64,000 nucleotides of DNA, taken from positions 1 to 64,000 of the forward strand of contig JAUCBJ010008034.1 in assembly GCA_032718475.1 (NCBI GenBank), in the 5' to 3' direction. The translations under genes and the position numbers were made by a program. This document shows positions 53,876 through 64,000 of this stretch, in pieces (position 1 is the first letter of the stretch; every line of letters begins with the position of its first letter). This DNA comes from Nemertoderma westbladi (Eukaryota > Xenacoelomorpha > Nemertodermatida > Nemertodermatidae). The notes beneath the pieces are model-generated. The model was not told the origin of the DNA. It searched no databases and was given only the letters and a program-made list of their open reading frames with translations.

Positions 53876-54855
53876 TGTGATTTGTATTCCCTCGGAGAGT
53901 TTAGGTTAGGTTGCTTTTCATCGCCATCACACGATGTCCGTTCACGTTCAGAGGTGTCCGTTGGTGGTGTAGGTGGGTAAGTAGATGATCGCACCGTACA
54001 ATGTTGTTGTTCTACATACAGAGGGGGGAATTTGTAAATAATTTTCTCACTAATCAATTGAGCGAAATTCAACTAATTTATCCAACTGTATTGAGTCTTG
54101 CAGGAGTTGGCATGTTGTTTCCCAGCGATACATTATTTTTATCACATACAGACATCATTTCATTTAACATTTATTAACCTCATTGGGGAGGATGATTGGG
54201 CAACAAGCCAAAGCTTATATTAAGCCCGTTCATCCATAACGATAAACTGTATAAATTGCACCGGCACCAAATATATTTTAGATTGATATACTTAATTCAA
54301 AATGATGACATAAAACTAGCATACATATATACATATCATGCTAACATTGCACACATACATACAAACAGTACGCACAACACTCATACGCAAACACACACAA
54401 CATACATACATACACACCCAGACTGCTGCAGAGGTAAGCACTAACGATCCATACTAGAGTTAGATAGATCTACACCCAAAAGTAAGATTATAGTATAATA
54501 TTATCAAAACCAAATTACAAAATAATTCTATATAATATACATTATTACAATGCAATATTACAATTTCTTAGTGTAATATTAATTAGCGTAAGTTTTGTAG
54601 TATGATTGATTTAGAGTATGATAGCCACCAAATAAAATTCTCGTGCAATGAATAATGCTACATGTTGCAACATGATATATAATATTGTACAAGTTAAATT
54701 TGTAAAATCACTCCAGTTAGCCTCCAACTCGTTTTATGACTCAACGAAAATAATTAAAAATATAGCAACAACATACAATTTTAGGTAACAGTCCGTAATC
54801 TGCAGCAGGACATACATTTATTTAAAGTCAGATTTATAAATGAGATAAAAATAAT
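53876..54855. other. Intergenic with simple repeats
   Basis: No gene. ACATACATACA/ACACACAC-type repeats lie at 54,318-54,420. An AT-rich segment follows. Confidence 0.55.
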
Positions 54856-54857
54856 TA

Positions 54858-55268
54858 CGTATAAAACAATTATTATTATTATTATGCCGGGTTGGAATTT
54901 TAGTACCCCAAATGCTTAAACTTCCTGACGAAATCAGTGATTGCATGAATTATGGATTCGGCCCCATTCAGATCATTCTTATTTTGAGGGCCTTGCAATG
55001 ATAGAAACAATGAGGGACGGAAACCAAGAGAAACAATATTGGCTTGCATAATGAGGTGGAAGTTATGGTACAAAGGACATTCAAAGAAGTAATTCAGAAG
55101 AAGAAATTCGTTGGCATCCTCTTTAACGTGACCACACCGGCAACTTCTAGATGGTTTAATAAAGTTTGAAAAAAGATCGAAATTTAGAGATGGACAATTG
55201 CACCGCAGGCGGGATAACAAACAGTTTATTGTAGGCGAACCCATTAAGTAATATGGTGGATATTGCAT
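54858..55268 (-). pseudogene. LINE C-terminal fragment with (TAA)n tail
   Basis: The minus-strand frame (122 aa) has LLSRLRCNCPSLNFDLF, SRSCRCGHVKEDANEF, FFECPLYHNF. This C-x-C-x-x-x-x-x-(E/D)-x-x-x-(H/F)-x-x-x-x-C-P-x-Y motif closes the RT protein of several LINE groups. The 3' side runs through CGGCATAATAATAATAATAA, a TAA-repeat tail as in I-group elements. Only the last ~120 codons are present. It belongs to a different family from the RTE copies and the 7-8.5 kb LINE. Confidence 0.65.
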
Positions 55269-55269
55269 A

Positions 55270-56515
55270 CTAAGGGGTATATGTTAGTTTTAAATGATTT
55301 GAGAGTTTCAGAATTACGGATCTCAATGGGCAATGTGTTCCATACAGATACATGGTTTTATATGAAAAATTTAACGAGTTAACGCTCCAGAATTTACGAT
55401 TAATTAACAACATTACAGTTATAACAGTATAAAAAGAGTAAACAAACGGAAAATAACAGTAGGCTTAAAATAACTGAAGTAAAAAATATCTAGGCCTTTT
55501 ATTTTCTGAAATGGGAGAATCTAAAGACAATAAATTAATTGTCCTTAAAACCGTTGGGTAACTGGAATGAGTTTTGGCCTTTCGTTACCATTAAATGGAC
55601 GTTCAACAGTCCAGTAACTACTGTAGCCCAAACCATGGGTGAAGAAACGTAACTAACTGAAACCATTACAATCTACTCAGTAAAATGTGGTGGCCCAGTT
55701 CTTATACCATGCACGTGTGTGATTGGTTATTTTTGACCATTGTTATTTGCAGTTAATTCTGTTCAATCTGATTTAAATTGTAGGTTAAGATCGTACAGTA
55801 ACAGAGGCAAATTTATAAAAGGAGGAGAAAAGTTAATAAAGCAATAGTAATACTGTAGTTTATTAATAATTACTAATCACACTTACTATACTGCAGTGTC
55901 AGTCACTTATTGTGAGATTTATGATTTTTATTTAATTTAATTGCAAGCTGCTGTAAATGCCTTACCAATGCGGTATGTACCAACAAATGAAAAATAATCG
56001 AACGAAGATGGAGACCCAACATACATGCTGATAGGTAGGTTTTACCACAGCCGAGAGGCTCTATCAAGAAGCTAAGCTAGTTGGGCGATAGTCGAGTTAG
56101 TCGCCCCACCTTCCAAGGGGAACGTGGAGCAAACCAATACCAACATAGTATGGTACCAAAATATAATTTTATTCTTTTAGGCCAACAACGAAATTTAACT
56201 CTAATTTCCTTGTTGATTCTTATAGGTCTAATTAAAATATAAATATAGAGATTGGTACATTCACTCGGCCTTAGAAAATTTGCAACGATTATACAAATCT
56301 GTTGTCCTGACCACTTTACTAAAATATTGTTATATTTGAATCCTCTTTGCCGCCCGTCTGTTTGTCTGTCGGTCGGTCTATCTTTCTGGCGGTGGGTCGG
56401 TCTGTTTGCCTGTCTGTTGGAATTTATTATTTTTTTATCTTGAATCACTATTCATATGTTTCTAGTCAAATAGAAAACATACATCATTTTGATGTTATAC
56501 ATTAGCCGTAGCCTA
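55270..56515. other. Intergenic, nothing recognised
   Basis: No supportable gene. A GTCTGTCGGTCGGTCT microsatellite occurs at 56,355-56,420. Frames overlapping it on both strands are simple-sequence artefacts. Confidence 0.55.
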
Positions 56516-56517
56516 AC

Positions 56518-57425
56518 AGGTACTGTAGGTACTGTACACAGCTACTGGTTGGGTGCAACATTCGCCCGCATACAACCTTCGCCCGCGTCCAACCTTCGCC
56601 CGGGGGAAACCTTCGTCCGCAAGGCAAACTTCGCTAATTACCAAATGAGGGAAAGGAGCAGGTTACATAGAAGGGTTTTTCTAACCAAAACAATAAACGA
56701 TGTTGTGACCAATTGAGGGAAAGGAAGAGGTTTCAGAGACGGCCTTTTCTAACCAAAACAATAATTGTTTAGTGGGCGAAGGTTGCTCGCGGGCGAAGAT
56801 TGCCTGCAGTGGAAGGTTTCCGCCGGGCGATAGTTACTCATTTTGAGGGCGAAGATTGCTCCGGGTAAAGATTGGACGCGGGCGAAGTTTGCTGCGTACC
56901 CAGCTACTGTAGGTACAGTAGGCCTACAGTAGTTCCATAGAATGATATGCCTATCCGGTACGCAGCAAACTTCTTCCGCAAGAAAGCTTCGCCCGCGAGC
57001 AATCTTAGCCTGGAGCAATCTACGTCCTCAAAATGTGTGTTAACAACATCGTTTATTGTTTTGGTAGAAAAAGCCGTATCTGTAAACTGCCGTCTCTGTA
57101 AAAAAAAGCAAACAGTCGGCCGAAGCCGGAGGCGACCCGAAGGCTCCTCGTTCGATAGCTGTTACCCGAAGGTAGGGGTGGCACTACTACTCCTATCCCA
57201 AGATTTGCTCCCAGTTATTTAACTGGTACTCATTTTATCGACCCCAGTGGATGAAAGGCTGAGTGGACCCTGGCGGGCTGAACCTACAACCAATAGATTG
57301 CAGGCCCGACGCTCAAACAACTGAGCTACCCCGCCCTGTCTCTGTAACCTACTCCTTTCCCCCAATCGGGCGAAGGTTTTACGCGGGCGAAGATCGGACG
57401 CCGGCGAATACCACGTCCGCGACCA
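56518..57425. repeat. Foldback repeat cluster of GGGCGAAG/CTTCGCCC units
   Basis: The left arm (56,540-56,635) has repeated CTTCGCCCGCGTCCAAC-like units. The right arm (56,770-56,905) has the inverse GGGCGAAGATTG-like units, with GGTACTGTACACAGCTAC and CAGCTACTGTAGGTACAGTA at the outer edges. Between them are two copies of the GGAAAGGAGCAGGTTACA unit. A second, related set follows (56,955-57,420), interrupted by a SINE. These units are markedly GC-rich compared with the surroundings. Confidence 0.75.
57108..57336 (-). mobile_element. tRNA-derived SINE, ~230 bp
   Basis: On the minus strand it begins GGCGGGGTAGCTCAGTTG (A-box region), then GGGCCTGCAATC (anticodon-arm region) and GTAGGTTCAGCCCG (B-box-like). 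A non-tRNA body with GGTCGATAAAATGAGTACC follows. The tRNA-like head matches the fragment at 9,532-9,562. The head lacks a clean mature tRNA fold and is followed by body sequence, so this is a SINE, not a tRNA gene. It sits inside the GGGCGAAG foldback cluster. Confidence 0.75.
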
Positions 57426-57429
57426 ACCA

Positions 57430-60165
57430 CCAAGCCTACTCTGGAATATCTACACACATCTGCTAAAAAACACATGGTTTTCTTTGTTTTTAGGTTGTCG
57501 TATACAGCTGGTTTTCTTTAATAATTAGCATCGTAGATTGTAGTGTAGACCTACCTGTCTTAACCACGTACGCGCGTTTCGTAGGCCTACCCAGGACCTA
57601 CGTAGCGGAAGCCAATATGACCGCCATGTATTTTTTCATTCGCGCAGTTCTTTCCTAAATGTTAAAATTCTAGAATAAAGCCGTACATACTGCAAATTAC
57701 TTAAAAGGTTCTGAACCGCACTCCCTAAGTTTTTTCGTGTAACAAAACTTTTTATCACCACACTGTAATAGAAAATTTATTATATACTGTAACATACAGT
57801 AGCAGACTTTGTAAGTTTGGAGATTATGAAATTTAAGCGCCTTAATCATTGGGCCTTTAAGAGTGTAAACGCTCTGTTGCGCGATATACAAAACTGGAGT
57901 CCATAAGCAAAAAATAAGTTTCACGGTAGCGTGCCATCTAAGTGGTTTTTTAATTGGTTTGATTGGAATCATGCCCTTCTAAACTGCTCCAATCCCTATG
58001 ATTAGTAAGGATCATAGAATTATAACTAAGTATCATTCTGTTTAATAGATTATTTAGAAGGCCTACCCTACCGTACTACTGTATTAATCATAAGATCAGT
58101 AAAATTAATTCAGTATTTCTGTATATGACCTGTACTGTATATTACTTCTTTAAACCTCTTTCCAATTTCGTTTACCATTAAATATTAAACTAATAAATAC
58201 AGTGGGTAATATTTTTGGTTAAATATCACGCTGTTCATAAACTGTTGACGGTTGTAGTAGAGCAGCTTGTAAAATTGGGCAGTGAAAAGCAATTAAGATG
58301 TTGGTGATTAAACTTGACTACAGTCAGTATATCTGTAGGTCCTCTGTAAATAATAATGTAAGGCTATATTATGCATTATTATTGGAAGTATTGATTGCTG
58401 ATTGCAGTATGTTTGTGTTGCCTGTGGGTGGGTTGTTATGCATACATCGTAATCGCATTTATTATGTACTATGTACTTAGTACTCCCGGCCGATATCCAA
58501 AATTTAAATTTTATTGTTTACATACATACAGTAACTACAACATAAAAACAAACACAATTTTGTTAAATAACAATCTGTTTATAGCTGTATTTCAGAATTC
58601 ATAGGTTTTATTGCCTAAGAGCTTTTTAAAATAATGCATGAACGCACTTATTACAGTACTAATGCATTTGTGATTAATCAATTTCATAAAGAAATAATAT
58701 ATATTATTCAGGAGGAAAATTTTAAAAATGTAGGTGGCACACTGCACTGGTACAGCTTCCTATCCATTGCCCAAATACGCCACATTGTCTGAAGGAATTG
58801 GGTTTTGGCATAGTAATAACTTTTACTTATTGATTTTTTTACATTAAACTTCAATATTGTTGTGAGTTTGCCACTTTGGTCTAAGTGCTCTTCAACGGGC
58901 AAATAGCAGATTATTATATTTACATACTGTACTGTAGGCCTACTTGTAATATTTAGTATTTGATAGAGCTGGTAGAACTAATATGTGATATATTACAGTT
59001 GTAGGCCTACATGTTATTTAACGTTAAATGTTATCATACAGTACAGTTTTTTATTGAACATAGATTATAATTATTCTGGTATTTCAACTTTAACTCCCAA
59101 GATCTGCGACAAGTCTTTCTCGACAATAATCTCAATCTCTTATTGTGCCTATTTAATATTTAATCTTTTGTTTGACAGTTTAATATTTTTTAAATAAACC
59201 AATTTTTTAAATTTTTCGTGTGGTATTTCATTAAGCCGAGTAGCTTATTTTAGCTCAACCAGTAAATCCATCCTTCGACATGACAACAATATGTTGATAT
59301 ACGGAACACTAAATTCATCTTTACCGCTAACAACACTTTATTTGATGTGATTGGCGTGACTTCTTTCCCAACTTAAAAACATTTGCAACTTAACGATAAA
59401 GTTAAATGAAGTAGCGGTGTTCGCCGCATAATAATCGAAGTCCAACACAATAATAATACACGAAACCGAACACGAGACAAAATATCTCTATGAATGGGAT
59501 ATAATATTAGTGTTCGATTTTTTATTCTTGCAGTTCTCCGTGAAGCTGTTGTAACACAACTCATTGCGCATAATGAATTCTGTAGCAATTTTAGTAGCAA
59601 TTCCCCTCACTAACATAAATAAGCTACTAGCTGTATGCCTACGCATTTTTCATGACGCTGAATTTTACTGTTTACGGCCCTATGTATAGGCCTATTTTAC
59701 TTCATCAGTCACTGAATTTTCCTTATGAGTAGGCTGCTTACTAATTCTGGTCTATAGGCCTACAGTTGCCCATTGAGGTACAGTCTGTATGTGTATAGGT
59801 AAATAGTTACAGTTCACGGTTAGATTGGGAAATGAAAGTAATTGATGGGCGACTTTACTGGATATAACGGTAACCGGCCTAACTGTGTCATATTGACGCA
59901 ACTGGATTCGCCGTATATAAACAATTCATCACACACACCATCACACCTTGTCACCTTCGGTATAAAGTTATACGTTACCCTTAACTTCTGTATTTGAAAG
60001 TTACAGATAATTTTTCGATTAATACTGTACAGTAGTTAGGTGTATTTTTTTATTGCTATTGAAATATTAAGATTATTGATATAAATATTAATATTAATGA
60101 TTAATATTATAATCGGTACAAAGATATAATTGCGTTGTTAACATGTTTTGGTGGACATATTAATT
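57430..60165. other. Intergenic, nothing recognised
   Basis: About 2.7 kb with only short frames and no domain. TAGGCCTAC palindromes recur (57,575, 58,936, 59,003, 59,757). Confidence 0.5.
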
Positions 60166-60169
60166 AATC

Positions 60170-60244
60170 ATGATGGCTCAAAAGACTGGGTCTAACAACG
60201 TTATGAGAAGATCAAGCTCAAAGTCATCTCGTCACAATCTTAAG
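60170..60244 (+). CDS. Possible first coding exon of a host gene (25 codons)
   Basis: ATGATGGCTCAAAAG opens a 75-nt frame rich in Ser/Arg (RRSSSKSSRHNLK) that ends exactly at a codon boundary before a GTGAGA donor-like sequence. It is preceded by ~300 bp without upstream ATGs in strong context. There is no homology, and no downstream exon was identified in the remaining 3.7 kb. Chance occurrence is quite possible. Confidence 0.25.
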
Positions 60245-60544
60245 GTGAGATATTGATTCTTCATTTATTAATTAAAATGCATTTGAAAAAAGCCCAAAAT
60301 AACGAGACCCGTTGCTCAACACCCAAATAATTATTTGTGACAGGGCAGGGGAGAGGGAGGACTGAAAGACCGAAAGAACTCGCTAAAAGGTCTGTACGTT
60401 ACTCATGTACAAGAGGGAGGCCTAAATTTGTGTCGAGTTGGAGTCTCTTGGAGCCAAACAACACTAGATGGAGGAGACAGGGTTAAAACCTCGACGCTAA
60501 TACCATATCGGCGAAGTTATCAGCTACGACGTTGCTTATCAATT

Positions 60545-60670
60545 AATGAAATGAGCTGCAGTGAAATGTTACTTTTATCAAAACAATAAACGAAAGTCAA
60601 TAGCACGTTTTTTGCCGGCAATCAGTTGTCATTTGCGTCCACCCCCCCCCCCCCCCCCCCCCCCCGTATC
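60545..60670. repeat. Dispersed motif followed by a long poly-C tract
   Basis: CAAAACAATAAACGAAAGTC, then AATCAGTTGTCATTTGCGTC and a C tract of about 25. The same order as at 47,271-47,455. Confidence 0.65.
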
Positions 60671-62435
60671 AGAGTGTTGATGAGTCCCACTCACTACAGA
60701 TACTGTGTAGCTGGGAGGGTTACTCAATGACGCTAATTTGTGGTGCGGCGTCAAATTCAATTAAGTCACCTGATCAATATAAAATATATTGGCCGCGAAT
60801 AAGGAGTCTTTATATAAATTTGCCTCAGCCTATTGAACATATCGTGCGCGCAGTGCTAAACGGATACTGGTGATCTGCGTGCACAATGAACAGCTTTCCA
60901 CTGAGTAGGTAATTATTAACTCACCATCAAAGGCGATTCCATGTTATCTTCGATTTGTCTCAAACCAGGATATTCTTAGAATGCCGCTGTAAGGTTAGGC
61001 GAGGAGGCTAATGTGCCCTGCCCGAGTATACTATGCTGTCACTATGATGATAATCCCTTATTATAAAAAGCTCAACTGGCACGGCTTTTTTTTTCTTACC
61101 CAAAATCCTACTCAGCCAGAGGCTAAACAAAGGCACCATTTCTCTTCTATCGCTTCTGTCGACCAATTATTTTTTATAAATAAAATGCTTTGCGAATTGA
61201 GAGGCCCAAGTTGAATGCCCTATTTCTCTCCTTCTGTTTATGATACGGGGTGAGCACCAGCTGTCTGATAGAGGCTCGGATTATGAAGGGATTCACTTAC
61301 TGTAGTGTAGATGCACTACAGTACTGTCTCACTATGGATAACCACTCGCTACCTGCTCCCATTCAACAGTTCGATTTTAGAAATGCATTTCTTTAATCTT
61401 CAACTTTTTCGTAATAATATTGTATTCCAGATCAATTAAATCATTATTTTATTTTAAGTTAATTCATTGGTTATCATTTAGATCAACCTCATCCTCAATC
61501 AGTTATGCCTATTGGAGCGGCGGACAATGGTTGTACAGTATGTTGACCACTTCTCTATTAAACAACAAATATATTATCATCTTCATTTATTTGGCCGGAT
61601 GAAGTTATAATAATAAGTACCGTAGATTAATAAGCAGGACGAATGCACCTGGATGTAACAGTCAGTTCGAACTTGATGTACTGTAGAGGCTCCAATACGT
61701 TACCAGGATAAAATCGGTGGTCAAACTTTTATTTTGGTAACGGGAATCTAGGCCTGCCAGTACATTACGAATACTGTACAGTAGAGTACTCTTCGTGTTG
61801 AAATTAATTGGTTGAGAGCAACGATTGTATACAAGTACAATATTATGTACGATTATGTCCTCTCTGCTGGAGCAGTATAGCTTCCATAAAGCTTCCAACA
61901 CAAAGACACTCTGCAGGGTGAGGCTAGGTGTTGCTTAGTCTGACAATAGTGTATAACGCACAAGCCTCAGCATATCTATAGTTACAGTGGGTGTTACTAA
62001 TATTATGTGCAGTGTCCTAGGACCTTGCCTTGATGCACTTTTTCGTATCTTCTCTTAATCACCAACTTAATTATATCGTACTCCCTACCTACCACTTTGC
62101 ATACGAACTGTTTCGAGTAATTTAACATCAGCCTCCCATTTATGGTATATTTGCTCGACGTGCGAAAACTCATATTTGCACAGAGACACATCACTTATCG
62201 CCTTAACTTCGGGGGGTTGCAGAGCCGGGCATGTTGGATTAAACAAGGGTGATAATGAAATGGAGCAGAAGGGATGTCTTAATGCGATGCATTGGACCAG
62301 ATAACATGAGAACACCTATAGTGGATTCTCTATTTGAATTCGAAGGTGTATCATGAAAATGGTATTTGTTTTTTGTATATCTTATATTGGTTTTTAATTA
62401 CGACCTATTTCCTATCTCGCGCTATCCTGCCACAA
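60671..62435. other. Intergenic, nothing recognised
   Basis: Short frames only, on both strands, without domains or splice context. Confidence 0.5.
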
Positions 62436-62441
62436 CCCACC

Positions 62442-62442
<1 letters not shown>

Positions 62443-62472
<30 letters not shown>

Positions 62473-62475
62473 ACC
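62443..62475. repeat. Poly-C tract, about 30 bases
   Basis: An almost uninterrupted C run ending in ACCCCTCCCC. The Pro-rich frame across it (62,366-62,581) is an artefact. Confidence 0.85.
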
Positions 62476-62800
62476 CCTCCCCGCTGGGCATACAATAATC
62501 AAAATCAACCCCGCCAAATATCACTCTGCATCCTGTATTACACGGTTATCAAGTTTTTCAGCTATTGTTCGAGAAACGTAAAGTAATAAAGTAACTCAGT
62601 TTATTAGCTGAAAATGCCTTTGTATTTCCGATGTGTCAATGAAACTGTTTACTGCGGGATTATGAGATTGTAGATTAAATCAAATATTATATTTATATTA
62701 GAACATAAAAAAATCTTCACATGAGTGAATTTTCAGCAAAACGAAAGGCATTGCTAGCACATAATGTAACAAACATAAAAACAAACCCTTCACATTGTGA
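62476..62800. other. Intergenic, nothing recognised
   Basis: No ORF or repeat of note before RTE copy G. Confidence 0.5.
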
Positions 62801-62807
62801 CCTGATG

Positions 62808-63755
62808 AAATTATTGCAGCTATCAGATTAGTATACGATGGTTCGACAACATTTGTGTCTACTGTTGACGGTGACACAGAACCATTTGAAGTGTTATGGG
62901 GAGTCCTCCAGGGAGACACTTGCGCCATTATTGTTCATAATTGTGGTTGACTATGTTCTACGGATGTCCTCAGATCATCATAGTGATGATGGGGTGATGT
63001 TAACTCCACCTACTGGCTCCAGAAGTCGAGGAAATCCTGCCAAGTACCTAACTGACCTAGACTTTGCTGGTAACTTAGGAGTACTCTCAGAATCACTAGA
63101 GGGAGCCCAGCGGCTCCTCAGCTCATTAGCACAGGCTGCTTCTGGTGTTGGTCTTTGTATTAACTCCAAAAAGACCAAAATTTTGACAGTTAGCCGGATG
63201 AGCATAAGCTCAAAGGATGGTATGCTTAAGCATGTGGACGACTTCTGTAACCTGGGATCATGGATCCGGAAGTCAGGTGAGGACCTTCGAATACGTAATG
63301 GAAAGACATGGGCAGCCTTGAATATGCTTTCCAGGATTTTAACTGCTGAGGACACCAAATTTCTGGATGGCACATTCACAAGAATGCTACGCCGGGTGCA
63401 CTGTGTCAAGTACAATGCACACATCTCCAACCATACACTATATAACATTGGAGGTGTCTCATTGGTTCCCCCAAGCTTGACACTAGAACAAAGCCGGCTC
63501 CGCTTTGCAGGCTCTGCTTTCGCCGTGAGGACAAGCCAGTGCATAATCTTTGCTTTGGCAGCCTCATGGAGTGAATAAGCATGGTGGACATCCCATGACT
63601 TTCCTGAGACGCGTCTTAAAGGAAACAAGCCTTGAAGTTTCGGATGATCTAGCATATGTCATGGGTGATAGGGAGTTGTGGCGGCGCAATTTTGTCGACA
63701 AGCCGGCACAACATTCTTAAAACTGCAGCTGCAATGCAGCATGCCGATCCTAGTA
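62808..63755 (+). mobile_element. RTE-type LINE relic, RT 3' half with tail (copy G)
   Basis: Starts inside the RT (AAIRLVYDGSTTF region). The frame 62,838-63,578 (246 aa) covers LLFIIVVDYVLRMS (after motif B), YLTDLDFAGN (motif C; the catalytic DD is lost), GLCINSKKTKILTV and the C-terminal MLRRVHCVKYNAHISNHTLY. An internal deletion removes ~90 bp (LSRI joins directly to LTAEDTK), and a frameshift follows near 63,530. It ends with the 3' tail GATCCTAGTAGTAGT near 63,755. Confidence 0.85.
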
Positions 63756-63759
63756 GTAG

Positions 63760-64000
63760 TACTGTAAATGGCCCTGCTGGTGCGGCGACGCCCTGTTGTC
63801 ACCCACCGAACGCTCTACAATATTTTCGTACTATTGTTATACACTACAACAGTTACTGCGGTTACAGTTCTCTTTCCTGGTACAATTAATTGTAGTGTAT
63901 AGCCTATCCTATAGCATACTCAAGATGAAATAAAGTAGGCCTACTAAAGCCAACCTTATTCCATCATTAAAAGAAAACTTAAGTTCAACATATTTTACTT
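63760..64000. other. Intergenic to window end
   Basis: No feature supported; one short frame without domain. Confidence 0.5.

Noticed and set aside
57108-57336. Functional tRNA gene on the minus strand
   Set aside because: The tRNA-like head is fused to a ~150-bp unrelated body and the acceptor stem does not close; SINE is the better call.
62366-62581. Proline-rich ORF
   Set aside because: Derived from a poly-C tract.

Overview
The window looks like AT-rich nuclear DNA of a multicellular animal, probably a marine invertebrate. There is no bacterial gene organisation. Most recognisable coding sequence belongs to transposable elements. The only host-like coding signals are split, splice-flanked CUB-domain exons and one speculative first exon. 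Short palindromes such as TAGGCCTA and TACAGTA/TACTGTA recur throughout. I cannot name the species; a deuterostome is a guess.

Layout. 0-14.5 kb: a 25-bp tandem array, an RTE-type LINE relic (minus), a LINE C-terminal fragment, a seven-unit ~147-bp satellite whose units each carry a CTCF-like core, a CR1/L2-like LINE (minus), a 68-bp tandem array, a CUB exon, and a second RTE relic. 14,568-32,683: an 18.1-kb Polinton/Maverick (adintovirus-like) element with 6-bp target duplications (TATGTA) and ~0.6-kb terminal inverted repeats. 32.7-41.6 kb: a gag-like coiled-coil relic, a second CUB half-domain exon, a 1.6-kb TTAA-flanked repeat and a G-rich minisatellite. 41.6-45.3 kb: R2-like and RTE LINE relics. 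47.4-52.5 kb: a decayed DNA transposon with an RNase-H-fold-type transposase. 52.7-64 kb: more RTE and LINE relics, a foldback repeat with a SINE inside, and long stretches with nothing recognisable.

The Polinton is the main object. Plus-strand genes run from the left: an unknown protein, a RING-finger protein, the packaging ATPase, a small basic/hydrophobic pX-like protein, a 56-aa basic protein, the integrase, the penton-like minor capsid protein, the C-terminal half of the adenovirus-type protease, and an exonuclease-like protein. Minus-strand genes converge from the right: a possible PC4-like DNA-binding protein, protein-primed DNA polymerase B, a protein that looks like a diverged TATA-binding protein, and a small acidic protein. 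The module would replicate (PolB), integrate (INT), package (ATPase) and build a capsid, with possible transcription and ubiquitin accessory factors. This copy is defective. PolB has an in-frame stop and two frameshifts. Two TTAA-flanked non-autonomous transposons sit inside integrase and PolB, both in phase. The major capsid gene and the N-terminal half of the protease are absent, apparently through a deletion just after the penton gene.

Most worth following: the TBP-like gene in a Polinton, the paired TTAA insertions in core genes and their possible link to the 48-51 kb transposase, the CTCF-like satellite at near-nucleosome spacing, and the Polinton's position between phase-compatible CUB exons.
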